A stretch of DNA of 64,000 nt from Trichuris trichiura (lineage: Eukaryota > Nematoda > Enoplea > Trichinellida > Trichuridae): contig JBAJFE010000012.1 of the NCBI GenBank assembly GCA_037903355.1, positions 310,001 to 374,000 of the forward strand. Reading direction: 5' to 3'. Below are positions 24,404-36,518 of this stretch, in pieces. The position numbers were made by a program, and so were the translations under genes. The notes beneath the pieces were generated by a model that was given only the letters and a program-made list of their open reading frames with translations, was not told where the DNA came from and did no database searches. Numbering within the stretch: position 1 is the stretch's first letter; the number at the start of each line of letters is the position of its first letter.

Positions 24404-25825
24404 AATGTTTCATTGACATTTTCAGCATGCAGCAGGTACGTTGTCACATAAAATTAGCATTTAAGGAAAGAAGAAATAATTATATGCTAATATTGATATC
24501 AATAGGCGTTAGAACTGTTGCGACCACGTTGCAGCTGTATTCTACAATAATTTAGCCTCTTCTTTGGCTTATACATTGAGTAGCCGCGAAAGCCGCGGTT
24601 TCAGGAGTCTGTATGTAAATTAGGCTTCTGTCTTATTGCAAGTCATCCCATAAATAGGCATTTTTTGCCCTTTAACAGATGCTCTTCCAAAATGCAATAA
24701 CAATATTGCTTAGTCCCTTTTGAAGACAGCTGCTTTCAGCTATATGCAGAAATGTGAATCTGATTGGAGGGTCTCAGAGGATCATATTGAGGCTTTTGTT
24801 CACAAATTAGCCAGAGGGAGTATTGTTGATTCAACTCTTGAACTTAATGTTTTTTCATTGCCAGTTTAGAAGGGCAAAAGTAGTCGGCGTGTCCTTAAAT
24901 GGAAAATTGGACTATCAGGGAAAGGCATGAATTTATCTGTCAGAATAGCCTCATTTCAATTCAAAAGTAGGATGACGAAAGAACGTACGAGCCGACAGTG
25001 GTTCAGTCAGAATTCGTTCAAATAACCTTTAGGCAGCGTACTATTTTACTAATCGTTTTATTAATATGCAAAGTTTTCACATTCTCTAAGTTTGGTACTA
25101 TTTAGCGTATGTGACGTCGCCCTATGAAATGTTAAAATGAATTGGGTGGTCAAGTTCCTATATTGACTTAAGTGACGTTTCGATTAAGTTGCAACTGGCT
25201 GAAAGATGTGCACGTATGGAGGAGTAACTGTTCTACTTATATACTATCCTGTGGGATTGGATTGCTTGTATAATAGCGTGTACGGATGCTGCTCGTTCAG
25301 TTCTTATAAAGCAAATCCATTTTCGAATGAACAGTGTACAAGGAAAACGAAAACAAACAATACTTAAGCAAAATAGGACAAGGTGAAATTTAAAAATAGA
25401 TACGAGGATATATCTTTTGATTTTATTTGTTTATAACTCTGTTTTTTGTACTTGAAGTCGTCGTAGAACTATTTGTTATGGTAGAGGCTAAGCAAAAATG
25501 TGCAGGCGCTTATCAGATGGTAATTATAAGGACTAATTATTAGTCTCTTCAGACCTTTCTCATTGTCCGCCTTTTATAGTCTGGCGGTTCGGTTAAGCTT
25601 GAACTTTCGCTACGCTAAGATGAGGAAAGTTACGGTTTTGTACATCTAATGAGATGAAAGGAATCTGAAGCTCTTGGGACTCCGCGGTGTTTCTGTCTTT
25701 AGCGGAAAAAGATTGATGGGCATAGGAGGATAACAGTTTGAGCTTCAAGCCTCACAGTGTTGTGATGTAAAGTTTTTGCTTCTCCATTTTTAAAATTCCA
25801 TATTTGGTTGTCACCTGTTTGCCGT
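24404..25825. other. Gene-poor AT-rich interval
   Basis: No coding exon, RNA gene or clear repeat was recognised. Confidence 0.35.
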
Positions 25826-26105
25826 TGTCCTTTCTTTTCTCTTTTCTTTCGTAGTTTTTGTCTGTGTTGTTTCTTTTTTTGACTTTTGTTTTGTCCATAA
25901 CTTTTCCGTCTTTTTTGCTAGTATCTTTCCATTTTGTTCTTCTCTCTTTCTTTGGCTCTTCTCGTCTTTCTTTTGCTTTTCTCATTCGTTGTCATCGTCT
26001 TTTCTCTTTTTTCCTTCTTCGGCTTCTGCCATCACATTTTTCTTCTGACTGTTTTTGTTTTATTACTTTTTGATTGCTCTGATTTTTTTTGTTTCTTCGC
26101 TATGC
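25826..26105. repeat. Pyrimidine-rich low-complexity tract
   Basis: About 280 bp of TTTTC/CTTTT-dominated sequence on the plus strand. It makes a Lys/Glu/Arg-rich frame on the minus strand and a Phe/Leu/Ser-rich frame on the plus strand, both artefacts of composition. Such tracts can form triplex DNA or serve as pyrimidine-rich processing signals. Confidence 0.6.
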
Positions 26106-26109
26106 TACA

Positions 26110-26565
26110 ATGCTAACATAAGCCTACGCCTGGGACGATGCATAGGTTTAGGTGTTTAGTTAAGTTTACGCTTACTCTAAGCTGTGAGTAAGCTCAAGCC
26201 TAAGGCTAAGCCTATACTTAAGCTCAAACCTGTTACTCAGTCTAATTTTAAAAACGAGTCTACCCTCATTGTCATCAATTGATTCAGCTTCAGCTGTAGT
26301 CGTTTGTTCTAACAGGCTCAAGTTTGCTTTCATGATCTGCATAAGGCTTAGGCTTAGGCTTACTCTATGCTGCACCTTCATAGCCTAAGTCTAAGCTTGT
26401 TTTATGCCGGCATTTCGCAGGGATATCTTTTTGTTCTAGCAAGTTTAGGCTTACGTTTAGAATTAAACCAAGGTTTACACTAGGGTAAGTAGAAAAGCGA
26501 AAGCTCTTTAGCTTAAAGCTACTACAGCGCAGCGTAGTCAAAGCCTAAGCCTAAGGCTTAACTTT
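26110..26565. repeat. Degenerate interstitial telomere-like repeats (TTAGGC/GCCTAA)
   Basis: Repeated hexamers of the nematode telomere type occur in both orientations: AAGCCTAAGGCTAAGCCTAT near 26197, three consecutive GGCTTA units at 26345-26362, TAGCCTAAGTCTAAGC near 26382, and AAAGCCTAAGCCTAAGGCTT near 26538. Many one-base variants (AAGCTCAAGCC, GTTTAGGC, TTACGC) lie between. Mixed orientation and erosion point to an old insertion or local amplification, not a chromosome end. Confidence 0.6.
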
Positions 26566-27374
26566 ATTTCCAACCTGCGGCTGTTGGGGTAAAAGATAAC
26601 TGGTAAAGTGAATCAGTAAACGGTAGCTGCATGTGGCAGCTAATGAGAAAAGCCCATACCTTTTCTAATGGTCACAGCGTCTGAAAAAAACGCTTCTTGC
26701 CATTTCGCTGTATTTCGTTTTCTTCGTTGATTTAATAAGGCAAACTTCAATACACTTCTCTTCTTGAATCATAGTAGTGCCGGACTGAAACTGGAAAATA
26801 TGAAAGCATTCATAGCAATCGTAAGACCAGTTATTTAGTTATGCATTTTAGCCGGTGAACAGACCAACTGCTTATTATAAAAATGATATCGCAAAGGAAA
26901 GCTCATTTGAAATAATTCATTACAGCTTACCTTAAGGGTTTTGCCAAGACGACATACATTTTCAAAGCAACACTTTTTTAAGTCGCTCTTCTCCTTCGAA
27001 CTATACCGACTACCAAACAACAAAAATTCTTACGTTTGTTGATGTCGAATCAGCCGTGATTCAAAAAAGCTTTGTAACTTTTTAAATTTTCCGCCTCTTC
27101 AGAGTTTGATAATCAAGTTCCTATTGCGCGTATGCGACACGTTGAAGAAACATTTTTTGGACCATTCCGTAAAAATCAACAAACTTTCACACACGCATGT
27201 TATGCACTCTTATTTTGTGTTCCGCATTTTTACCGCGATTGAGCTTTTGAACTTGTAATGCGCGCAGCAAAAATGTTGATATTTCTTTTGTCAGCTGATC
27301 AGTTCAACCAAAGACAATGCCAGTCGAATGAGCATTCCAATAGAAGCAAAGATTACTACTCGTTGCTCATAGCT
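26566..27374. other. Upstream region of the astacin gene
   Basis: AT-rich with no supported exon. It should contain the promoter of the astacin-like gene, but no specific element was recognised. Confidence 0.3.
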
Positions 27375-29468
27375 ATGGGTTATTCGTACGCGCAGTTTAT
27401 AGCGCTTTTAGCGTTAGCCATTGTGTACAAATGGGCGGACGCAATGACGGCTAAAGATGCACATGGCAATGATCCAGAAAATCTTGTGGGATGGTGCCAA
27501 AGAACGCTTACGGGCAGCTTGCGAGACGCTTGCAAGCAAGAGTTGGAAAAATGGTGCCGCGAAATGGCCAAGGCAACAAGAACAAGCGCCTTACCGCAGT
27601 TTTGCCATTCCATTATGACAAGCCAGCAGAAGACAACCGCGAAACCTCCAAGTACCGTAGGCACAACAGGTTGAGCAACAACCATCTTCTTTCAGTGGGT
27701 TTTCACCTTTTTTTCAGCTGTCAGAACGGCCAGAGACGGAATGATGCAATTCGCTCCGCTTGCTGATAGCGGGAAAATTGCCCAGTTAAAGGCAGCCTTT
27801 GCCAGATTATCCTTAGGAGAGGATATTCCAAAGATCGACGCATCTCAAGTAATCTCCATTACTAACAGTCCGTCGGCTGACCAGCGGACTGAAGTAGAGA
27901 TCAATGGACCCGATAGGCTGTTTATGGGTGATCTCCTGCTGACTCCTTTTCAATGGGTCACGTTGATGAAGTACGCGAACAGAAATAGCCAACGACCAGC
28001 GACTAGTAGCAAGCTACGTAGGATCAAGCGGAAGGTTGGAGAAGACCCGCCCTTTCGTCCATGGGAAGGTTCCTTAATCCCCTACAGGTTTGACAGCTCA
28101 TTACGCGAGGGTTCAAGAGTAGCCGTCGTAAAGGCTATTCGCCTCTGGCAGGAAAATACATGTCTTAAGTTGAAAGAACACTCCCATGGTCAATTCTCGG
28201 AGGGAATACTGTTTGTCGAAAATCGTCATATGTGCTCCAGCTTCGTTGGAAAAGTTGGCCATGTGCAAAATATTTCCATCTCATGGCCTCAATGTGCTAC
28301 CGTCGGTCTGGTGGCTCATCAGATAGGACATGCGCTTGGTTTGCTGCACGAGCAAAACCGACTCGATCGCCAACGACACGTGGCTGTCAATTACAGAAAT
28401 TTGGATTTAAATTTTTACGACCTCGTTACCAAGCTCCGTTCTGACCTGCTAATCGACTTTGCCTTACCGTATGACCTCGGCAGCGTCATGCACGTTGCCT
28501 CTATGAGAAGTACGAAAGGAGGTAATGTGGCCGGCATTGTAGCCGTTGACCCTAACTATCAATGGACCATTGGGCAGCGAAAAAAACCCTCATTTCTTGA
28601 CTACAAGTTGGTGAACTTGTTATATTGCGCTGATAAATGCCAAACCACTTTGCCTTGCCAACACGACGGATACGAAGATGTAAACGATTGTAGGAAATGC
28701 CGGTGTCCATTCGGCCTTGGAGGGTCATTTTGTGAGCGAGCTGAGGTTCAAGACGGCGAAGAGCTATGCGGTGGCGAACTGACAGCACATAGGAAGGACA
28801 GCTTCTTAAAAACGCCAACCGATGGCTCGCGTAGATGTTCCTGGCTTTTACGCAGCGGAGAGTCGAACGCTATGGTTCATCTCCAATTTGTCCAGTTGAA
28901 TATGTCCTGCGAAGAGCGGACATGCTCTACAAGCTTTGTAGAGATCAAAACTGGTCCTCGCTTCGACTCGACCGGCTATCGGTTTTGCTGCAACCGTCTA
29001 CCGCCCAGAAACCATTTCACTTCCGTCGGACCGGAAATGCTGGTCATCTTCGAGTCCGGCGGTCATTTGCATAGCGAATTTGCCCTTCGCTATCGGTCCA
29101 TTCAAAATCAAACAATACAAACTACAACAGTCGCGACGCCTATTACTACGGAAGTTGAAGAGATGGATGGATGTCCATGTTCGCCCTGGGAACCCTGGGG
29201 CGAATGTACGCAGGAATGTGGCGGTTGCGGTAGTCAGTCGAGGACTCGTCATTGCTCCGACGATAAGCGGCAACTCTGCCCCAGCGTACAGTCACGAAAG
29301 TGCAACTTCGAATCCTGCGAAGGCAGTAAAATGATCGTAAACAATGGTGAATTCCATTTACTCTTCAATGGGTGCTGCGTCGGTATGCAACTGCAGCCTG
29401 ACGGACTATGCAAACCATCGGCAGCGATCACCTCCATTCTTGGCACCCTTTTGAATATTGGCCAATAA
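27375..29468 (+). CDS. Astacin-like protein (NAS, EGF-CUB-TSP1 type), predicted catalytically dead
   Basis: Two exons (27375-27669, 27718-29468; 48-nt GT-AG intron) give 681 residues. I chose the ATG at 27375 because it starts a signal peptide (MGYSYAQFIALLALAIVYKW, then ADA); the frame also has an ATG at 27258. After a prodomain and a basic site (about 196-203, RRIKRK) comes the astacin domain, about 203-395. EGF follows at about 403-437, CUB at about 449-558 and TSP1 at about 584-635 (CSPWEPWGECTQECG). This is the layout of the nematode NAS-33 to NAS-38 group, which includes cuticle collagen-processing enzymes. The zinc site reads HQIGHALGLLHEQNRLDR. The three His (299, 303, 309) are kept, but the catalytic Glu of HExxH is Gln300 (codon CAG, 28320-28322). 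The Met-turn reads SVMHV, with Val358 replacing the usual Tyr. The rest is intact with paired cysteines, so it looks like a maintained pseudo-protease, not a decayed gene. A base-call error at one codon would not explain both changes. Confidence 0.9.
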
Positions 29469-29574
29469 GATGTCAATAGCTTTTTTTTACTAAATTTGGA
29501 AGCGCCGTACGGTGCCGCTCAATTACAGCCCATTGTATAGACACTTCGGTGAAATTTCGTTTAAAAAAAAGCAT

Positions 29575-32500
29575 TTACAACTCGTGCTCGTGATGTAAGC
29601 TGTCGGGCGGTTCGCACGCAGCCGGAGTTTGAAACGTCAGCAGATATTCGCACATCGACGGTTCCGTCGCCGACCGTAAGGTGCTGTCACTTCCGCATTC
29701 CATAACGACCTGGAACAGAGCAAATTTGAAGCTCACGAAATGATCAGAACAATTTGTTTGTCAATAACACCGTTGTAGTTCTTGTCGGACCATTCCAACA
29801 CGACTGACCATTTTCGTATAGCTGCTTACGCACTCTGACAGACGGTGGTTCAATCCATTTGCCCCATCTCCTGAAAAAAAAAGAAAGTCAAAATAGGCAA
29901 TGTTTCAACGCGAAGTCTCAATGAAGGCTACTGCTTACCCTAAACTAATTTTGTGCCCGTCATTCAAGCTTATCTGAAAAGCCTCGTCGAACAAGCACAA
30001 TTTGTACGTATACTGTGAGTCCTTGACTTCGAAGCATTCTTTGTAGAGCGGCAAAAGGGCGAAATCCGGTCCAAAGTCAATGGACAGCAAAGCTTTTATA
30101 TCCCTGCAAGCCGTATGTTTAAACAAATTACATACGCACGTTGAGTACCGGATTTCGTGTTCAATAGTCGACTTATTATCCAAAATTTCTTGATACTTGT
30201 TTCTTGCCTCGTCCGCCGCTAAGAAGATAATAAGTGCAAACTATGGAACCAATGCGATTGCTCTTACCCTGCATTAAAGCTTGCGTTTCATTGCTGAACG
30301 TTAAATGCTCCTCTACACTTTGAGTATAGCGATGTTCCCTTGCTGGCCATCTATACCCAGCCTGAATGTATTCAATGAACGCCATGGTAACACGCCTAAG
30401 CGTGTAGGCAAATACCTCCCGAGATTCGTCTGCCTCACTGGATTTCTTCTCAGGAGAAGCCGTACTTTCTTCAAGATGCGCGGATGTGGTCGGCTCTTCC
30501 TGTGAAGGCTAAAAGAGTAGGCAATAATGCCTGCAAATTCGGAATTTTCAGTGGAATGTTGACTTTGCAAAAATAACTTCTTAGACAAAATGAAGGAGCT
30601 CTCCTACTTCATCCCCATCGGGGATAATGTAACCCTGAAAAAGTCGCTGTAGAAAAAGCAGGTTCCGGCGGCGTCACTTTAACATCGCTTCGTCATTAAA
30701 AAAATGTGAATTCCAACTCATCCACTTACGAGTCAAAACAAAATGTAAAGAAACTAGGTAGATAAGTACAGAAATAAATAAAAAAAACAGAACGACGCCA
30801 ACTAATAAAGGGATATCACAAAATAAATAAACAAAATTTAGTATGGGTAAACCAGATTAAACAAGATGACAATCTAGAACTTCTTTTTTATTTTTAAGTC
30901 TGCTTTGCTGAACTTAAAAGCATGGAGCTGCCAAGACAGGCTGAGCGCCCCGTTGTCAACGTTGTTGCTTTCCTATCCCGAAAGCTCACCACTTTTGACT
31001 GTAATAAAACGAATTCTTCCGAGCGCTAAAGAATAATGAGAATTTTAAAAAACCGCGAAAACTGTCACGCTTCTAAGGTAAATTAAAGATTAATGATGAA
31101 ACAATTTTTTTAATCTAAAATTTTCGCGGAATTTTTTACCCGTTGTTCATTAAACGTTTATTTTTAAAAAACGTTCGTTTTTTTTGAATAAACGTTTAAT
31201 GAACAACGGGTAAAAAATCCCGCGAAAATTTTAGATTAAAAAATATTAAATAACCGGTTACGAAAAAAGCAAATGATGAGACAAAACAAAAAAGAAAGAT
31301 AATAATATGATTTCTTGATTTTTTTTGCCACTATCAAGAACTCGACAACAGGATGACTTGCACTGCGACTGTTGCGTTGCGCTTGCAATGTTGGACGCGC
31401 CATTTCATGCTCAGGCAGGTAGTAATACGGTAAAGCGGGAGTATCAGCTGGCCGAATAAAAGATGATCAAGTTTAAACAAAAAAAACTTATGCATCTGTT
31501 ACAGGAGGCCATACAAATTAATTTTACTGCGTTACTTTTAGCTTTACTTACATTTCATGATGGAGCTTTCGTATGGCTCTGTCTGGCCCACTGTTGGTTT
31601 TTGAAATAACCAATACCAACGCCTTACCAGCGGATGACTGAGCAGTCATTAAGGAAAAATAGCTAATTAAGAATTTTTCTTTAAGAACTGCTCATCCATC
31701 CGAGATTTTTCCCTTTTTCTATACACCCAGATATATATGGGTGTATTCATAATGCAAAAACTTTATTACGGAATAATTCCCGTTTAGTGCGTGTTGACTC
31801 CGGAGCTTTCGGGTCAACCGAGACCTGTCTTCAGCGGTTGTGAATTATGGATATAAAAATATTCATGGATATTTCCAATGGAAATGTGGTTTCTTCGTAC
31901 GGGACCGTATGTTTTCATAATGCAAAAACTTTATTATGGAATAATTCCCGTTTAATGCGTGTTGGCTCCGGAGCTTTCGGGTCATTCGAGACCCGTCATC
32001 AGCGGTCTAAAGTTGTAAATATGATTTTGGCAGCGAATGCCATCTATCGTTTCCGAGGATTTTAAAGCGGGCATTTTTAAAGTTTTCCGTTGGTAGGTTT
32101 TCGCATTTTCGCATGCGCTGACAGATGCACATGCATAATTACCGTTTTCAATTAAATAGGTTTATATATATATATATATATATTTATACATACATACATA
32201 CATAAAAATTTTTTATACATACATACATACATACATAAACTTATTTAATTGAAAACGGTAATTATTGTTTTTTTAGAATTTCATTATAGCAATGAATAGC
32301 ATGGGATTGATTTTACGAAAACAAATACAAAGACCAAATGATATCAGAAAAGTCGTTGGCTGACAAAGGAGAGCGCTCTGAGAGGTCATCAAACATGAGC
32401 GTCACAGAAGATCGACTTGTTGAATGGGGATAAGACTTTAAAAATTTTAAGTCAACGATGCAATAAAGCGTTAACAACGTAAACGCTAAAGACACTGCTA

Positions 32501-34538
32501 AAAATGCTTTGCGCGAATAACGCGAGTATGATAGAAGACGAAGTGAGTACAAGAAGAGTGCTGCTCAAAAGAAAGACTTGAATTTGTTATTACCTGCGCT
32601 TATTTTGCGCATACTGTAAGCTTTCTTCATTTATAGGGGAAGTACGGTGGCTCATCTAATTTTAACTATTTGTAATGCTACTACAAAAATTAGAGCTTAT
32701 CTTTTTCGCTCATGACGAATCTCGATTGATCGCAGAGCTCTGGAAACAGAAAGAATAAAACGTTGATTATAGAGATTATACTTTCACAGAGGTTGTCCGG
32801 ATAATGAAATATTCAAATAATCGAAGCTTTTGTCTTAATTTTCAAATACTCTAAGCGTTATCCCTTGAGATCAACCTGCTAAGACCAACACATAAGCAAA
32901 ACAAAGAATAATATGGCAGATTTAAATGCAAAAAGAGTGAAACCCTTACGACGAAAACTTTTTCCAGTCTAATCAGGTGAATAAGATAACAAAGAAAGTC
33001 AGCTTTGACTTCAAGCGGAAAAAGCTCTTTGTTAGTCCATTCGGACAGCGAACATACGTACCTTTGGCAAAACATTTTCTAAGTCAGGTTCAGCCTCTTC
33101 AGACGTTTCAGCAGATCCTTTCGAAATAGCATCCGAGTCGCTATCGTCTAAGGGACCTTCACGCGAAGCAACCGGTTGATACGGTGCTTCCTCCTCGGCG
33201 TTTTGCTGCTCATCGCCCGCAGCGATCTAAATTTTGTTTTCTTACAAAGGTTCGCAATGAATTATTGAAAATGGGAAAATCTTACGGGCGGCTTATATTT
33301 GAACTCAATTCTCTGCCACACTTCATTGACAAAAACATCTGCGTTAACTTCGCTAACATTGCCAAGCAGATTCTGCAGAAAAAATCATAAAATAGTATAA
33401 ATCGAAAAGAGAAAGAGCTAGTTTTGCCATCGCTTCTTCAACGGTCACTACACCGTCGGAATTGTCGTCAAATTCCAATCTGGATTGCAGCTCGTCTACT
33501 GTAATCCTATACGAAAAGCAGAGCAATTGAGTTTTAAAAATTTTCATGCTTACCTATTGTCCTTATTGGTATCCAAGTCTTCAAAAGCTGCTTCGGCTTT
33601 CTTCTTGCGTTCCGCCTCCTTCTCAGCTTTCTTTGCTTCTAAAAAGTTCAAAAAATATCCCAACAGAAATGTTCGATCCTTTTATACCTTCCCAGATTGC
33701 AGTTTCAGCATTCCTAGCTTCATTCTCTAGTCGGACGGCTTCGTCCATTTTTCCTGGTTGAGAAAAAGATCATTTTTAATATGTTGAGCAAAGGGCACCC
33801 GTACAGACCTTTAGCCTCTTCAAGAGGAGCCGACAATTCGCTTAACTGAGCTTCCAATTTTTCCAGCGCTTGCTACAATTGCAGCAGTAAAGAGTTGGCG
33901 GCAAAGTGTCAATGAGAACGAACCTGCTTATCCTGTTTTTCCTTTTTGGCCTCTTCGGCCATTTTTAGCCTTGTTGCGTAGCCCTCACGATGCAAGGCTA
34001 CTTTTTGCTCCCTTTCGGCCTTCAATCGACGGCCAAGCTCCTCGCAAAGGTTCGGGCACTTTACGTGACCAGCCCATTCATCGCTACCGTCGCAACAGTC
34101 TAGGAATTTGAGCTAACTTCATCGAAATACACGTAATCGGAAATTGTTACTAACCACAGATCATGTCATTGACCCGAGAGCTTGGGATGTTCATCGCAGC
34201 TGCACCAAGGTTGGGGCAGTGAAAGGAACCGCGAGGGCAAGCGGACGTTCCAGGTTCGTCGCTTCCGTCCGGGCAATCGCAATAGTCATCATTAACCCAA
34301 TCAAAAGAAATTGTCAACGACCCGTCAAGACAAGTGAAATCTTTTCCTTCTTTGTATAAGAATTTACCTGTTCACGAGAAGAAGACAATGAAGCGAGCCG
34401 ACAATTAACAATGCTACGCCTACTATGCAATGGAATGCCGCGAAGGCGGTTAACGTTTGTGCCGCATAGTATGCAACAAATAAAGGCACTGATACAAATA
34501 AAACGTAGTAGAAAAGAGCACGAAATCATTATCGGCAT
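29575..34538 (-). CDS. Glucosidase 2 subunit beta (PRKCSH/GTB1 family)
   Basis: Regulatory subunit of ER glucosidase II, which trims glucose from N-glycans in the calnexin cycle. Sixteen exons: 34538-34418, 34367-34155, 34099-33924, 33872-33809, 33753-33688, 33638-33554, 33506-33428, 33372-33286, 33226-33062, 30634-30608, 30499-30416, 30361-30268, 30218-30140, 30103-29939, 29870-29771 and 29709-29575. They total 1740 nt in phase, 579 residues. In order: a signal peptide ([19 protein letters not shown]), LDLa-type modules ([31 protein letters not shown]), a Lys/Glu coiled coil, two EF-hand loops (DTNKDNRITVDE and [12 protein letters not shown]), an acidic linker and a C-terminal MRH domain ([38 protein letters not shown]). 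The end HHEHEL resembles an HDEL retrieval signal, but its last four residues, EHEL, diverge from K/H-DEL. Exon 7 appears to use a GC donor (ATG/GCAAAA at 33427). The intron 33061-30635 holds several repeats. It converges with the astacin gene. Confidence 0.95.
31104..31247. repeat. Foldback element in the glucosidase II beta intron
   Basis: AATCTAAAATTTTCGCGG-AATTTTTTACCCG-TTGTTCATTAAACGTTTA is returned in near-perfect reverse complement ending CGCGAAAATTTTAGATTAAA, with a loop of about 20 nt rich in A and T runs. It is distinct in sequence from the GGATGGATGAGC family. A small MITE-like hairpin. Confidence 0.75.
31621..31702. repeat. Degraded copy of the GGATGGATGAGC foldback core
   Basis: CCAGCGGATGACTGAGCAGT-CATTAAGGAAAAAT (from 31628) pairs imperfectly with ATTTTTCTTTAAGAACTGCTCATCCATCCG (31672-31701). 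This is a shortened relative of the elements at 6268 and 19411. Confidence 0.6.
31749..32020. repeat. Two direct half-copies of the CTCCGGAGCTTT element
   Basis: TTCATAATGCAAAAACTTTA-TTA[CT]GGAATAATTCCCGTTTA, CTCCGGAGCTTTCGGGTCA and GAGACC[CT]GTC[TA]TCAGCGG occur twice, at about 31749-31846 and 31913-32020, in the same orientation. They match single arms of the foldback at 10019. The motif GTACGGGACCGTATG separates them. These are single-arm or partially deleted copies. Confidence 0.75.
32136..32268. repeat. MITE with AATTACCGTTTTCAATTAAATA inverted ends and internal microsatellites
   Basis: ATAATTACCGTTTTCAATTA-AATA on the left is mirrored by TATTTAATTGAAAACGGTAATTAT on the right. The interior is (TA)n at about 32163-32182 and (CATA)n tracts on both sides of AAAAATTTTTT. 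Symmetric microsatellites inside inverted ends suggest a palindromic element whose loop expanded. Confidence 0.75.
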
Positions 34539-36518
34539 CTCCGTAAGGAGAAAGCTTGTTGGCGGTCTCCAATACTGTCTTCTCCCCAATTGTTCGCAGG
34601 TAAGCGTAGAAACCGTACCCAAAGCGATGCTTCAGAGTTCATTCTATCGACTGCATCGATTGGTGAACAGTGCGTTGATTCCAGGTCTCAAAGAGTAGGT
34701 TTTCAGCATTTTAGCTTTCTAGCTTTGCTATATCAAAACTGGTGTGAATGCGCGAAACTGTTATGCTTAAGCTTGTCTAGCAAGCCGCCTGCGGTTCAAT
34801 AGCCAACTCAATTGTGATTTTTCTCAATTTCATTTAATAATTGATTCTTCTACGCGGGTCACTCAACAAAGCACGAGCGCAACTTGAATGGCACGCATTT
34901 ACGCGAATTTAATTGATACTGTATGCATTGAAATCATAACGAACGATAAGCCCGAATTTTCCGTAGTGTAGCCCACCTCGTTTCGAGTTACTTAATAAGT
35001 TCGCTATTTCATTAATCTACCTATTCGATGCATTGCGAAATTCGTTTCAGCCAATAATTTCATTGATCCATTGCAGTTTCGCTGTGTGAATGATTTGCCC
35101 TTCATTCATCCTTCCTTTTACAGCCTTAGTAGTCCCAATAACTGAATGAAAACTTGCTACTACACATAAACTGGAGATTTTCAAGTTGGGTAACCGCCTC
35201 CTCCGGGATGGATAGCTCGATGGTACAATAGGAAAGCATGGGAGACTACAATGGGCCGGTAGGCCAAACTAAGCGATGGAACCGGAAAAAAATCATCCCA
35301 CTGACCGTTATTGTCAAGACTGTTAGCCAAATCGTTAGGAAGAATGGCAGCGGGTCGAAGCTTAAGGAATACTGGAGTAAAGTTAGTGTTAATAACCGCG
35401 CTTGGCTAATCAAGGCCTGCAGTGGCTGACATCTGTACAATATATGATTGCTTCTAAGCGGTGATCCCTTTGCCATACCAAGAACCTTCCCGTCTTGCTG
35501 CGCGGGAGAGTCCTAGGTTCCTCCTCTCATTCTAGTTGTTGTTGCTTTATACCTCCATTTAAAAATTGTGCACTCTTTTGTCGGCACAAAAAGCACATGC
35601 TGGCGGCGATTCAACCCTTAGCAGCGTTGGTCGTTTGAGTAGTTACTTTACAATAACGCTCATATCAGCAATTGAAACATATTCTATCCAAAACAGTTTA
35701 ATGTACCTGCAAATAGTTAAATTACTGTAGCCTTAATTGGAGAATAAAATTATTCGGCTGTTGGTTGAAAAATAGCTTTCGCTCGTGGGAATTCGCCTTT
35801 TGTTGTTCCGAAAAGTGGCCGCCGCAGCGCGGTTAGCAAATTTGGACGGTCAGTTTTGTTTCGAATCCGCTTTGCGTGGCATTGCCGCTATGGAAGTTTT
35901 CCGTTAAAACATTTCTTGCTGGACTTTCACTGCGCAGCCGACTTATCTCATTAATTGCTCAAATGTAGTGCTAAGTTTCCGACGTATCCGGAAAGTTAGC
36001 CGCTCTTCGTCAATAACGTGAGTTCGCATTTGAATTGCAGTATTCGATAGCCACTGCAGCCTGGCTTTCCCACGTTCGCGGAAAGAATTTTCGCTTTGTT
36101 AAAGTTGTTGCAATTAGTTCTTTTCGATTTGTTGACACGAGGAATTTTGCAACGACTACTTCATTAGGCTCGTAGGTCAATCAGTTCCGCTGGGTTTTGC
36201 GCAACCTGTGACACCTGTGTTAAGTTCCGGAAGGTTTCTTTCGGGTTTTCGTTTTTGTGCACTAATTCGAGATTCCTTAGTTAATTTTTGTTAGCCATTC
36301 ACTCTGTTTCCGTTTCGGCAGTTCTGTGGCTTGCTGAAGGTGGAACATTGGAATTGTTTTTCGGTTCCGTTTCTTGCTGTATTTCATTACTTCGCACGCT
36401 GTAGTATGTTGTCCAGTGTAGAGAGATGGTGAGACTTTGATTTTATTTTATTTTTTCCAATAGACTAGGTAAAATCAGCTGTTGTTTAATACAAGTTGAC
36501 TTTAAGGCGCCAGCCCTT
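34539..36518. other. Intergenic region between glucosidase II beta and the NCoR-like gene
   Basis: About 2 kb between two divergently transcribed genes, so both promoters should be here. Bases 35190-35530 form a distinctly GC-richer block (GGGATGGATAGCTCGATGGT, later CCTTCCCGTCTTGCTGCGCG), possibly a tRNA-derived SINE or other insert, but no convincing A/B boxes were found. Bases 35740-36480 are T-rich and may be 5' UTR or promoter. Confidence 0.35.

Noticed and set aside
25752..25985. Lys/Glu-rich 77-codon minus ORF
   Set aside because: It is the complement of a pyrimidine tract, so the composition alone makes it open.
35190..35530. GC-richer block resembling a tRNA-derived SINE
   Set aside because: GATAGCTCGATGG loosely recalls an A box, but no B box at the right distance and no poly(A) or tail repeat.
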